Below are positions 1-10,538 of a stretch of 30,503 nucleotides of DNA, piece by piece. Within the stretch, counting starts at the first letter, position 1; each line of letters opens with the position of its first letter. This DNA comes from Polytrichum commune (lineage: Eukaryota; Streptophyta; Polytrichopsida; Polytrichales; Polytrichaceae). A model generated the notes under the pieces. That model searched no databases. It had not been told where the DNA came from and was given only the letters and a program-made list of their open reading frames with translations. The position numbers were made by a program, and so were the translations under genes. The stretch is taken from assembly GCA_950295325.1 (NCBI GenBank), contig CATNTY010000049.1, positions 1 to 30,503 on the forward strand, given 5' to 3'.

Positions 1-427
1 GCAACAATATCCAAATGTTATCTATGTCACAGAATCATGTCCAACATAAACAAACATTTTGTATCACTAAATACACATATTTTCATTGAGTATTTTACCT
101 ATTCCGTTAGCCATTTAAACCACATGAGACTAAGTTTTGTGGTAGGTTACACGCTCCTTCCACCTATATTAGTCCTCGCTACTTAACCTCATCTCATGAT
201 TTACTTAGGGTAAGCAACATTTGCTTAAACAATGAAAGAGGGCTCTCAAGGTTATCCTTCACATGTTACAAGATTAAGTAAATACCCTTGATCGTAGATT
301 AATAGATCAAATATACAGTGGATGTTAGTTAGTTAGTTTTTACAAACCCTCAAGTAACTTTACCCCTTTAGGATTACCTTTTTTGTTGATGAAATAATAT
401 GTATTCACCAAGAATCTAAGTCTTTTA

Positions 428-430
<3 letters not shown>
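1..430. other. Intergenic DNA, nothing recognised
   Basis: AT-rich sequence with stops in all frames. I see no repeat, domain or hairpin in it. The short minus-strand frame at its right edge is made of Ser-Leu codons read from the adjoining GA microsatellite. Confidence 0.6.

Positions 431-486
<56 letters not shown>
431..486. repeat. (GA)28 microsatellite
   Basis: Uninterrupted GA dinucleotides over 56 bases. Perfect tracts of this length are usually polymorphic in plants. Confidence 0.97.
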
Positions 487-489
<3 letters not shown>

Positions 490-1288
490 CTTCAAAGGTT
501 GAATAATGTTATGGATGTTCAAGGGTCGTGATATCAATGTACAACATTTTCTAATGGATTTTCTTTAAAACAAAATTTTGACATTCTCACACCCAACATG
601 ATGACAACTATTTTCACTCAAGTGTACATCACGGACATATTCACCTCAATGCCTCAATCCTCACACTACCTACAAAACTCGAAGTGGTCTTTCCTCCAAC
701 ATTGTGTCTCCTCTCACCCCCACATGACCTACATTGATATGTGCAAATACATTGTCATAGCAAATAGGTTGTCTCCTTTACCATGCAAATTACCTTTGGT
801 CAAAACCATATCACATAAAAACTTATAATTTTGTTTGTTCACCCGTACATTAACCACCAACACTTTTTTTTATAAAGAAAATGTATTTCGTTATTGTGGT
901 ACAATATTAAGTATCCAAAATAGTGTGGAATGACAATAAATTAGCATGGATGAACCTCATCGTGTATAGCAATGTAGGCATGCCGGCATGTGCCCCTTAT
1001 ATCCTCATAGATTTGTTGAATGGCGTGACTTGTGAGCAAACTCCGACAAGAGATGGGGTGTGCTAGTAAGGCATTTGCCAATTGGTGACGGCCACGTGGC
1101 ATCATTGAGCACGGATCCGTGTGCCACCTAGGTTGTGGCCATGCACGGGTGGCATGCTCCACATTCCCAAATATAGAGGATATCAAAAGGGGTGCTTCAA
1201 AGCTCCCCCCGAAGGCCTGGAATTTACGGGATTTAGTGTGGGTCACTCTTTAAAGATACGGGTTCTATACTAAGTAAGTTGAGTTGAA

Positions 1289-1293
<5 letters not shown>
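487..1293. other. Intergenic DNA with one GC-richer imperfect palindrome
   Basis: Mostly featureless. Positions 960-1220 are GC-richer than the surroundings. At 1090-1140 an imperfect palindrome has outer arms GGCCAC/GTGGCC, then GTGGCA/TGCCAC, centred on CACGGATCCGTG. A 101-codon minus-strand frame (941-1246) covers it, but its translation resembles nothing I know and I do not call it a gene. Confidence 0.5.

Positions 1294-1319
<26 letters not shown>
1294..1319. repeat. (GA)13 microsatellite
   Basis: A perfect GA dinucleotide run, followed by AGATG. Confidence 0.95.
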
Positions 1320-1592
1320 AGATGTGCATTTCTAGTGTATTTCTAGTTTCTTTCATTGTAGATTGATAAGAATGTTGCTTACTCCAATTATATGGATGAA
1401 ATCCAAACACTACACTAAATGTTGTATTTAGTGTCATATGGTATTTTATGTCGTTGTGGTAACTTTTCTAATGAAACTTCCTATGAATAAGATGACAATA
1501 ATTGTCATCCCAACTTACTTTTGGTTCATCCAAATGCTAGTTATCGAAACAATGTCTGGTATATTATGTATTCTAAATTTTATGTAACGAAG

Positions 1593-1786
1593 CATTGTCG
1601 TGGATGAAAAATCATTTGGTAAGTGACAGTAATTGCAACATTGTAAATCTATAATGCCCAAAATTTTATACAAGGAATGACAAATAATATTAGGTTTACA
1701 TATAGTGTTGGTGACACTACACATGTGGTTTACAATTAGTATTGAGCAATGCAAATAGAATTGGTGACACAAACACAATATTTAGT
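1593..1786 (+). repeat. Dispersed repeat family D, copy 1
   Basis: About 190 bases that align collinearly with 6569-6777 on the same strand. Shared blocks include CATTTGGTAAGTGACA, CAAGGAATGACAA, AGTGTTGGTGACACTA and CAATTAGTATTGAGCAA. Repeated GTGACAC blocks and a TATTTAGT end suggest one arm of a TIR element, but I could not find a matching left end. Superfamily is unknown. Confidence 0.6.
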
Positions 1787-1936
1787 CTACCACCTTATGA
1801 GACCCAAGGGATCATATGCGTTGGTAAAAAGAGGAATACAAACCTACCATTGGGGTAGATTTGCAGAAGTTATAATGACCTGGGATAAATTTCTAGTGAC
1901 ATAAGACAAAATGTATGTGAGTCATATGCTTGTAGT

Positions 1937-2060
1937 AAAGGTCCAAGATGACCCTAAATTACCACGTGATAGTGGAGAGGTACCCATTTTCAAATAGAGT
2001 GATTGGCGGTTCGATTCTCGCTGTGAAATCTTCTCTCCACTTGATGGGAAAAAAAACTAG
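1937..2060 (+). mobile_element. SINE-like element, copy 1 (tRNA-derived)
   Basis: This segment aligns over its whole length with 13049-13170. It has a good RNA polymerase III B box, GGTTCGATTC, at 2008-2017, and a weaker A-box-like GTGATAGTGG about 40 bases upstream. It ends in GATGGG followed by a short A run. Both copies start with AAAGGTCCAAGATGAC. Box order, spacing, length and A tail are those of a plant tRNA-derived SINE. Assignment to a named SINE family is not possible from the sequence alone, and no clear target duplication was found. Confidence 0.5.
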
Positions 2061-3475
2061 CTAGGTAGGTAGGAAGCCAAAAGCCCACCCACTGCAAGGT
2101 AGGCAGTAAACCCCACCACCCACAAGAGATCTCTTGAGCTAGGTAGGGCCAATGGACTCAAATTCACATCGGATTGCTTGACGTTGGATATTTATTTATT
2201 TATTTGCTTGCTTGCTTGTAGTAAGTTAGTGAGATTTTGCATATCACAAGTTTCCAATGTGAGTCAACTTCAAAGCTAGATCTTTGAAGCATGTTTTAAA
2301 ATGCATCTTCACTTTAAGGTCAATCTCCCAATGATTTGGGGTTAGAAATATTGAGTTCCATGTTACAATATAGTTGACTCCGTTTACACCTTAGACGGGG
2401 CTCTAAAAGTAACTTAACTTCTTTCCCCACACCCATGGTTTGCCTTGACCCCCTCCGCACCGGTCAAGGGGAATCAAGGAGCCATGTTTCGGGAGAATAG
2501 TGCCTCACATGGAAATCGTCCGTTACCCTTTTCACTTGGTTTCAAAAAGTGAGTAATATGCAAAGGCCGATTCTCTTGTGACACATCTAGTACCATTTTG
2601 TTCTTTATCCTCATGATAATTGTGTTGTACACGAACATATATATGGCCCGCACTAATGTATAGAGTAGTTTCAAAACAACCAACCCGGCTTTTAAGTTTG
2701 AGCGAATCAAGGGGATGGAAAGCCACTTCATATATACAAGTTTTGTGATAGATTCATTGTTCGTCAAGTCATTGATTGCAAAGAAGACTAAGAGCATTCG
2801 ACGTAGACTCCGGTTGTCAAATCGACGGGGGGAGATAGATAGGTGGATAGTCATTGGAGTATAAGATAAATTTCACTACGTTTTTTCACCATGTTTTCAA
2901 GGGACGATAATTGCCAAAGTTCTACAAATCTTCGGCCTTCCACAAGTGAGCATGTGCGGTGATGTGTATATATGAAGTCACTCATTGACCATCATTCATT
3001 GGCTTGTCACAATAAGGCAAGTGCCCTCGTGCAGCCATCATTTAATGTATGTCGCTTACACACCACCCAATATGAACTAGCAAGATGAACATGTGTTTCA
3101 TCCCATCCCACTTCTCAAAAGAGAACCACCCCGAAAATAACACACATACATGTGATATATTGCATCAAAGTAGTTAGCACGATATCACACATTGTCACTC
3201 AATGTATAAGTAGGTGTTTGCATAAAGTTCCAAGGGGGAGGGGGATGGATTCTTCACACAATGTATAAATTAACATGAGTGTAAGAAGGGGTGTAATATG
3301 AGGTATTGATGTACATAGAATACATAAAGGAGATGTGTTACTTTTCTTTACTATGTACATTTAGAAAGGCTATTAAGAATTTTAAGGGAGAGTTAAATGT
3401 ACAAAAGGTCATTGTCAATTGAATGAATGCCTAATGTTCAAAAATGCGGAGGCTCTCCCAAAAGGTGCACTCTAA
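2061..3475. other. Intergenic DNA, small tetranucleotide tracts
   Basis: Contains a TATT run followed by a GCTT run near 2190-2218, and a small hairpin near 2444-2468 with arms CCTTGACC and GGTCAAGG. A 126-codon minus-strand frame (2474-2854) matches no family I recognise. Nothing else stands out. Confidence 0.45.
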
Positions 3476-3755
3476 GGGCCAATTTACACGTGTCCAAGTC
3501 CCAAGTCACCTGAAGTCAATATGTGAAATCTCAAGCGTTCAGAGCATGGGAGTTGAGACTTAATACTTCACATGGGGTCCTAAATCCCAAGTATGACATG
3601 GATGCCTATATGGCAACATTTTTTGGAGGTGAGGCTCGGGATTTGTTATGGGAGTTGCGTTGAGAAAAACGCTAGACCCAACTCTCAATAGAGGTCCCTA
3701 ACTTAACCTAAGTACGGAGAATAGATTTATGCTAGACCCCCTAACATGGTGGCCA
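3476..3755 (-). mobile_element. TIR element family B, decayed copy
   Basis: This aligns with the reverse complement of the family B element at 25534-26476. It begins GGGCCAATTTACACG directly after TAA, matching the GGGCCGGTTCACATG end of the other copy. Inside are shared blocks such as AAGTATGACATGGATGCC, GTTGCGTTGAGA and ACCCAACTCTCAA in the same order. The GGGCC terminus next to TAA suggests PIF/Harbinger (Tourist type). The opposite end is degenerate, so the right border near 3755 is a guess. No coding capacity. Confidence 0.6.
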
Positions 3756-4216
3756 CAAATACTAAGCATGGATGTTTGAGCACAAAAAAATTGGCCTCTC
3801 ATTCCACTCAAAAAGATGTCAACAATAAACATCGCTAATATTAGAGAACAACTTTGGTTATCGCAATAGAGATGCTTATCTTTTAAAACATTAGTGTGTT
3901 TGTAAGTTCACTTAATGAACATCATGCCTTGAAGGCGCTAAGTGTATATATCATAATTCGCTCAAGTTCATATGTGAGCTAATGCTATGTGGGTGTTATT
4001 CAGTTACTTTTCTTGATCGGACCCATATACATGATTGGTGTGTGGTTGGGTGAGAGTCAAAGAACAAACACCATAAAGACACGAGTTTAGAAGAGACTAT
4101 TGTGCCTTCATAATTTATCAACTACTTCACACTCAATCATGAACACAATTCGGAGGGCCTATGTATTCAATCAAGGAATCAACAAACACACACTTCAAAT
4201 GACCATAGCTAAATCA

Positions 4217-4486
4217 AAGGGAGGTCCAATTTTCAATCTAATTTTTCTTGATATTTCATCATAGATACAGTCATGCAACACAAATGTGAAAGACATGAAT
4301 CCAATCAAAACGGGTTTGATTTTCAATCCAATCTTTATTGATATTTCATCACAGATTTGCGAATGCAACACAAATGTGAAAGACGTGAATCCAACCAAGG
4401 GAGATCGGATTTTTGATCCAGTTTTTGTTGATATTTCATCATAGATCTGCTAATGCAACACGAATGTGAAGATGTGGATCCAATCA
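4217..4486. repeat. 90-bp tandem repeat, three units
   Basis: Three diverged units with an exact 90-bp spacing. The block GATATTTCATCA recurs at 4250, 4340 and 4430, and GCAACACAAATGTGAA follows at a fixed distance. Each unit also carries a diverged ATTTTCAATCYAAT block. A 67-codon minus-strand frame here results from the period being a multiple of three and is not evidence of a gene. Confidence 0.88.
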
Positions 4487-4824
4487 AATAGGAAGGTGGA
4501 GAACAAGAAAAACCAACCGAATAACACCTTCATACATTCATTATAGCAAAGCTACGAACTATCCTCGCAAAGGCTTGATTCTCGCATAGTGATTAGTCGG
4601 TTAGTGAAACTTTACGAGAGTATCTCACCTATCCTAGAATAATTTTATTACCTCCAAAAAGAGATTTGGGAAAGGATTGTAAGTGTGCAATGATTTGGGT
4701 GGGGGGCTTTGGAATCCAATTATTATTCCACAAATTCCTCTAGTCTCTTGGTTATCAGATCAAGCGTTTCACTATATTTTTGGGCATAATTGGATCAAAA
4801 TCCTAGTGTTTCCGAGTCCAATCA

Positions 4825-5333
4825 GGGCCACTTCACACACGAGCCAAGAGCCGTGACCATGAAATTGTGAGAGCCCACAAGGAAGTGTCCGAAGGCTGTC
4901 CCAACACACCTCCAAAATCATGTAGTGTGGTCACGGACCTTCAAGTGTAATGCGAAGCCATACGTGACCAAGGGGCCTCAACCAAATGCTATCTCAATGA
5001 ATTTCTATTCATGCGGGTCTTCACACACAATAAAATAGAATAAACCAACGGTTGTGAGTAGTCAGAGTGTCATGGTCTCCCGGTTTTGTGTCAAGCCTAC
5101 CTCCAAAAGGTGGTTTTTAAAAATAATCCAAGTGACCATGAAATATGATCCATTAGATGCCATGTAGGAATCCATGTAGACTTTACATTCATCATGCATT
5201 CACATACTCCATTGGTCCCTCAAGCGTAGTGTGAAGAAACGAACTTGGACCAACTGGCTCCGCCTTTTCCACCAATGAGAGTTGCTTGAAGTGTAATGGT
5301 CACGGGCTCTCAGTCTCGTGTGTGAAGTGGCCC
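4825..5333 (+). mobile_element. PIF/Harbinger-like MITE family A, copy A1
   Basis: A 509-bp non-autonomous DNA transposon. The ends are inverted repeats: GGGCCACTTCACACACGAG on the left and the complement CTCGTGTGTGAAGTGGCCC on the right. Both sides are flanked by TCA (4822-4824 and 5334-5336), a 3-bp target duplication. The sister copy A2 has TAA at both sides. GGGCC termini with a 3-bp TAA-like duplication are typical of PIF/Harbinger (Tourist) MITEs. It carries a single copy of the 5' module that is tripled in A2, and an uninterrupted GCTCCGCC at 5257-5264, the site into which H3 inserted in copy A4. Confidence 0.88.
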
Positions 5334-6127
5334 TCAGTAACATGTCATCATCTTTCGGCCGATCTTTAATAGTAGCTTTTAATTAGTATTTTCTCCAAAA
5401 AGTTTCAAACTTCATTCGGTGGTTTCTCAAACTTGACCACTTCACAAGTAAATGCCGGTTATTGGTCTTCCCCGTTTTATTGTAAATCACCAAGTGGCCT
5501 AGTACCACTCCAAAATTATTCCTACGGTCACTTATTAAAGTGGCGTAGGGAGTGTGGTTTTGTTGCAAAGTTTTAGGCTACAGGTTGATTTGGTTGACTT
5601 CGTGTATGGTGATACATAGTAAGCTTGATGGGTAGTTGAAGATAGTAAGCTATATCGATTTAAAGATTGTATCCTCTTCAGCTGTACTTCCCCTCAATGC
5701 AAGTTAAAAATGACCCAAGAACCAAAGAATGTATATGTTAAACGATTAGATGAACAACATTTTGGAGGAATCTAGAGGGGCGAAGGCTAGTAGGTATAAA
5801 TACCAACCTACTTGGCAATAAGAGTGTAGATAATATCTTTATCTATGGACCTTCGACAAACGATTCTATGTAAGGTACGTGGTGCTATTGTGGACACTTT
5901 AGACTCCATAGACAAATGTCAATCGTTGGATCGTCGGCTTGGAAAATGATCTCATCCGATGAGCATTTGCGAATCACACATATACTCATTTCAATTTCCA
6001 TGATCAAAGTCCACACATCAAATCTATACGAGGTCAACGTAAGGATTCCTTGTGTATGAAGGCAATTGTGCGCAAGTTATCCCAATCATGTTAATCATTG
6101 AACATGAAGTGGTGTTTATATTTTTTT
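5334..6127. other. Intergenic DNA; diverged upstream part of repeat family C near 5920
   Basis: Positions 5920-5960, with GTTGGATCG and GATCTCATCC, resemble 13765-13805 upstream of another family C copy. This suggests the repeat was once longer on its left. The rest is unexplained. Confidence 0.4.
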
Positions 6128-6250
6128 GAGCACATAGTCCAATCTCATTGTGACACGTGTCTCTTTGGTGTCTGTTCTTTACTTCAATCATTTTATATAC
6201 TATGTTTCGGTATGAGTATCGAAACAAGTAGGGTGACCACATAGGCCCAC
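6128..6250 (+). repeat. Dispersed repeat family C, copy 1
   Basis: Carries the family core: GAGCACATAGTCCAATCTC, then CACGTGTCTCTTTGGTG, and at its end GTGACCACATAGGCCCAC. About seven diverged copies lie in this window on both strands. A 125-codon minus-strand frame spanning this repeat is incidental. Confidence 0.6.
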
Positions 6251-6568
6251 ACACCTTACGTCGATACTCCATGATACGAGATATGTCATTAACTATTTCG
6301 CGGCGCTCAAAAGTGGAGTATATATAAACGACGTATAAGTAATTTAAAGTAGTCTTAGGAGTGGACCGTTGGATGGCACATCCTTTGGTACGTTTTGACA
6401 TGTTGTGAATTAAAATACCTTGTACGGGACTTCACCAAAGATGCCCTCGTTCTTTTCTTTTGGATGACACTTTTTATAAATTAGTTTACAAATACTATCA
6501 TGGATGATGGATGAGTTCATCCATTGGCCAAAACCCTACCTTGTCTTGTCAGCAACTTGCGATGGAAT

Positions 6569-6777
6569 ATTGTCATGGATGATTGAAATCTGGATGTAAA
6601 ATCACTTGGTAAGTGACAATAATTGCAACACTGTAATTCTATGATTCCCCCAAGAATCAACAAGGAATGACAAGGAATGGTGGGTTAACATTCAGTGTTG
6701 GTGACACTATGCCGCGGTTCGCAATTAGTATTGAGCAAGACAATTAGAAGTGGTGACACTAAATATCATATTTAGTT
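6569..6777 (+). repeat. Dispersed repeat family D, copy 2
   Basis: Collinear with 1593-1786. It ends in GGTGACACTAAATATC, so the GTGACAC block lies next to a TATTTAG end as in the other copy. Sequence to the left of 6569 does not align, so at least one copy is truncated. Confidence 0.6.
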
Positions 6778-6829
6778 TAGCCAAACCAACTTGAGCTTAA
6801 GGTATATGGGTATGAATTTTTTTTTGGCT

Positions 6830-7762
6830 ATAGTTTGTTCCTACTAGTGGCATGAGGTTAATCATTAGTAAATTTACTCAAAAAGACATCTTGAGGCTAA
6901 ATGCAGTGTGAATCAGCGGTTATAAGCAGTAACCAGTAGTTGTCAGCATGCCGGCGGTTGTTAGAGAAAGTTGGCTATAAGGAGTTTCTCTCTGACAAGA
7001 GAGACATGTTGTTTTCAAATAGAAAATTTGATTATAGTTGTGAGAGCTAGGAAGAGTAACGCAGGCCATATGCTATGCGCAAGAGTTAGAAGCAAGTTGT
7101 AGCTATGGAATCCCGTTGATAGGAGCGTAGGCTATATGCAATGCTTTGTGTAGAAGGACAGGTGGCTAACTAGGATTTAGCATGGTAGTTCGTTGAAAAT
7201 TTTGATTAATGGATAATCATATTGTGAGTTTTTGGTGAATGGAATGTGACGATGTCGAGTGGAAGAGAGGGCGCAAGAGATATGGCCAGAGTGATAAGTG
7301 TGAGTGTAACTGAGATTGTGATTATTGATAAGTAAGTGGTTAGGCGATAATCATTAGGAATAGCAACTAGAGTGGTTGTGAGTTGATTAATTGCACAAAG
7401 CAATTGAATGATTAAGTGAGACTGAGGAGTTAGGAATGTCATGAATGAATAACCTACGGTTGCGAAAGACTGAATTTGATTACGGTGCATGACTTTAGAT
7501 ATAGCCAGGGCTAGATGAAATTTTCATTAGTTACCAGAATATTAGCCACGAGAGGTTGTGTAGCAAGTCAATGAGTCATAGTCAAATCAATAGATGATTG
7601 CATAGAATTACCACTGAGGCGGAGATTGTAGATGAGGAGTAAAGATTATAGCAGAAAGTCAAGTAAAAGCGGGCTATGTCTCTCATTAACTGATAGGATG
7701 AATCAGTGAGATTAATCGGGTGAAAGGAGAGAAGTATCTAGACAAGAGAAAGAGAAATCAAA
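6830..7762 (+). mobile_element. Purine-rich DNA, possibly the 5' part of the decayed Ty3/gypsy element
   Basis: The plus strand becomes strongly A/G-rich here, unlike the flanks, and the bias continues into the Gag remnant downstream. Sense-strand purine bias is common in plant LTR retrotransposons. Two related blocks, CAGGCCATATGCTATGC (about 7060) and TAGGCTATATGCAATGC (about 7125), suggest a local duplication. No LTR or primer-binding site could be identified, so inclusion in the retroelement is inference. Confidence 0.35.
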
Positions 7763-8237
7763 TTGCTAAGAGAGGTTTGGAAGCACAGTCAGGTGAAAGC
7801 AACATATGTGAATGTGAGCAGTATAAATAAAAGAGAGAAAGGTGTAAGATTAATTGCCAAGCAAGGTAAGAGCAACTCGACCTTGACGTATGGCTATATG
7901 AAATTGTTTATCGCTTACCGAATTGTAAGAGATAATGTGATTGCATGAACAAATCTACATCTTATAAAGTGGTGATTACAAGCTTGAGGCGCCAGACTTT
8001 GCCTTCGTATGAAAATGGTGGCTATAGTTTTTGAACCCGTTTTGTTAAACTGTGAGTAAACTTGATTATAGCTTCTCTTTCTTTGAGAAGCAATCCACAA
8101 TTAAGGAAGAATTAATTACCAACCCACACATGAGACAATACAAGTTAATTGCATGTGAGAGATGGCATTTACGAGAATATTGCACCCGCAAGGGAGGATA
8201 CAAGACTATTTGCCAAGCTTTTGAGCTTCATGACTGA
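7763..8237 (+). pseudogene. Decayed Ty3/gypsy retrotransposon Gag (capsid part and zinc knuckles)
   Basis: Gag packages retrotransposon RNA. Frame 7763-7948 contains RLIAKQGKSNSTLTYGYMK, then a hydrophobic stretch ending IVRDN. This follows the plant Ty3/gypsy gag pattern of a QG, an aromatic residue in a Y..KF-like position, and a short helix. After a frame break, frame 8052-8237 reads ACERWHLREYCTRKGGY followed by KTICQAFELHD. That matches the double CCHC layout of plant gypsy nucleocapsids (C..CG..H.G.C...G.C..CG..GH..RDC), but with several cysteines and glycines lost (C at 8154-8156 and 8181-8183 remain). Stops and frameshifts make it dead. The fit was made by eye against the known family pattern, so fragment boundaries are approximate. 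Confidence 0.55.
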
Positions 8238-8396
8238 ATTAAGTCAAGACATTAGAATGATAGAAAATTCCCTAAGATAGGATGGAATCACCCACGACTG
8301 AAGAAGCATGAATGAATCATTGAGAGTGAAGGAATTGAATGTGGAAGGGATTAAAGAATGAGATAAGTCGTCAAATGTTATTAGATACCTAAATCC

Positions 8397-8726
8397 AATG
8401 TGATATTTACCCTTATAGACACTAGCTCAGTCTACCATGTGACCTAGTTCCCTGGGTTATTTTCCTTTAGAATATTTAAGTGATAGCAAAACCTTAACTA
8501 CAATGGGTCTTAGATGTTTAGTTCTTCCGACTAATCCACTTCTCCTAGGATATGAACCATGCGATTAGTGTGAGATGGTTACCAAATTCAAATCAAGGTT
8601 GTAGCCACTAACTGATATTCAAGTAAAACTAGACTAAGTCCAAGTCTTGAATTATGACATGTTGAATTGTATCATAGGATTCTATGATAAGATTGTATGG
8701 TAGGATCCTTCAATAGAATATGCACA
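8397..8726 (+). pseudogene. Decayed Ty3/gypsy aspartic protease remnant
   Basis: About 160 bases after the zinc-knuckle remnant, the plus strand reads VIFTLIDTSSVYHVT (from 8400). This resembles the retroviral-type aspartic protease start (..LIDTGASHSFI) with DTS at 8418-8426 in place of the catalytic DTG; one base change would explain it. In another frame, further on, comes LNYDMLNCIIGF, which could be the decayed second half of the domain (..DFDVILGMDW..). Several stops are present. Order and spacing behind Gag support the call. No reverse transcriptase or integrase follows, so the element is truncated. Confidence 0.45.
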
Positions 8727-8729
8727 ATG

Positions 8730-9110
8730 GATCATAATAATATTATGTGTTTTTATTGTATTTTAATTACTCAACATTTGATTATATATTGACAACCAAA
8801 CTAAACATATGAATTTTGTCATATATAAATAAACATAACATTCAAGTTCACTAAGGTATCACATGACTCCCATGAAATTTAGGTATATCAAAAGTGCATC
8901 GGCGGATCCGCTTGTAGACGTGAAGCAACCTAAAAGTCCAAATTTTGAAAATATGTCCAAATTCACTTAAATACAAGCTCACTTCCCTTGTGATAGTTCT
9001 TGGAACTCGAATGATTATCTTATTTCATTATCAAAGTGGAGATGCTTGTGCTTGGTCACATGAGTCCCCCAATTATGTTGACTATTGCAGTTGGAATGTA
9101 TATCATGTTT
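8730..9110. other. Very AT-rich intergenic DNA
   Basis: No pol continuation of the gypsy remnant is visible after 8730. No repeat or hairpin noticed. Confidence 0.45.
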
Positions 9111-9233
9111 TGAGCATGTAGTTGAATATATTTTAAACACATGTCTTTTTGGTGTCTGTTCTTGAAGCCACAACTAATCACATACCACTCAAGTATACGT
9201 GTTCGATGAAGATAAGTGACCAAATAAGGCACT
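9111..9233 (+). repeat. Dispersed repeat family C, copy 2
   Basis: Blocks TGAGCATGTAGT, ACATGTCTTTTTGGTGTC, CATACCACTCAAGTATA and GTGACCAAATAAGG are in family order. Confidence 0.5.
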
Positions 9234-9726
9234 TCTGCCTCATCTAACATACACCACCTAAAAGAAGATGGTTAAGTTAAGTACCCAAGAGTAAGGCCTG
9301 GAATATCTATCTATCTATCTAAAATTTAATTAATCATGGGAGCTCTTATACTTATTGAAAATATGTACCACCTCACTTGGCAATTATATGGGACAAAAGA
9401 TTCAAATATAAACTAGCTTATTTTTGCTTTCTTGTTTCCTTGTTTTTTTTTTCCTTTTTTCCAATGCCCCAATATGTGTGAATGAGTCACGTTAGAGTCA
9501 TGTCATGCTCTTCCAATGACAAATACCATCTATTCAAACATTAACTTGTATTTCATACACCACATAATGACCCAAGCTAACATGTGACAAGCATGTGTAG
9601 TAAACTTTTCCCAATGAGCTTTATGTATTAGATAGACATGTGTGTTTAGAATGGTTGCAAAACCAACTCATTGTTAGGTCAAGTTGGTATGTGAAACTTA
9701 TGTGATTTAAAAAAAATATTGGCAGT

Positions 9727-9812
9727 CATATTTGAATGGTATGTGACAAGGCTTGTTGTTAAGAACATGTGTCCAAAAGACATATGTTATGATGAGATTG
9801 ACAATCAATGTC
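9727..9812 (-). repeat. Dispersed repeat family C, copy 3
   Basis: Reverse-oriented core: ATATTTGAATGGTATGTGACAA, ACATGTGTCCAAAAGACATA and GATGAGATTGAC (read on +). The right part of the family is missing. Confidence 0.45.
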
Positions 9813-10452
9813 ATGTTTTCATTTAAAGGGAAGAAAACATTAAACGGATTTAATGGATAGTATTGTAATCATTGTTACCTTATGGATGCCACATATTGGT
9901 TAATTTAAGCATTTGTGGGATTGTGTGAGACTACACAATTTAATTCAAAGTTTGGTCCTTTATTGCAATCTTCACTAGTCTCATGCCTCTGCCACTCCCC
10001 ATCATACTACAATTTTCAACCTTGTGTTCGCAACAACGAAGGTATATGGGTCTTATGTAAGGTATGCAGTCCTAAAGTGGTATGTGATCTTAAATGGTTT
10101 CTAGCATATAAGTGCATACTCAAGTTTGAAATGTACATATTCGAGTTGAAATGCCATGTTTCAACTTGAGCCTTAGTGGGATGTACACATGCCATTTGGT
10201 GATAATTGACAATGTTTTAGGGTATAAGGAGCAAGTTTCTCCCAATGGTGGATGCATAGCTAAGGGTATCTTCTTTTGATTTCCAACGCAACCCCCGAGG
10301 GATCCATGCCATGTGTGTCTCTTTCCCCAATATACGTGTCAAAACTTGGTTTATGCTTCCCCCCATATTGATGGTGTAGGGTCTAATTAACCTAAACCAC
10401 CTTGCTTTGATGGTAATGTCCAATTCCATGGGTACATTCCTATTCACTATTC
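9813..10452. other. Intergenic DNA, nothing recognised
   Basis: Contains short open frames of 84 (plus) and 76 (minus) codons without recognisable domains. Confidence 0.45.
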
Positions 10453-10538
10453 AGACACCTATATTTGAGTTATCATAGATGACAAGACTTGCACAACAAA
10501 AATACATATGTTATAATGAGGTTGGACTATGTGAGCTC
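10453..10538 (-). repeat. Dispersed repeat family C, copy 4
   Basis: Reads AGACACCTATATTTGAGTT, then GACAAGACTTG, ACATATGTTATAATGAGG and TTGGACTATGTGAGCTCA: the reverse complement of the family core. Confidence 0.55.

Noticed and set aside
340-537. Peptide with a Ser-Leu run
   Set aside because: Produced by translating the (GA)28 microsatellite; the same applies to frames at 16927-17260.
2008-2017. Possible tRNA gene because of GGTTCGATTC
   Set aside because: No cloverleaf stems can be formed around it and a diverged copy exists at 13049, so a SINE-like element is the better explanation.
2474-2854. 126-codon minus-strand frame
   Set aside because: No recognisable domain, no repeat support, and an overlapping frame on the same strand. 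A decayed transposon protein cannot be excluded.
4217-4486. CRISPR-like regular spacing
   Set aside because: The units are contiguous and diverged over their whole length, with no distinct short repeats and unique spacers, in plant-like DNA.
6024-6401. 125-codon minus-strand frame
   Set aside because: It spans repeat family C copy 1; the other copies do not keep the frame open.
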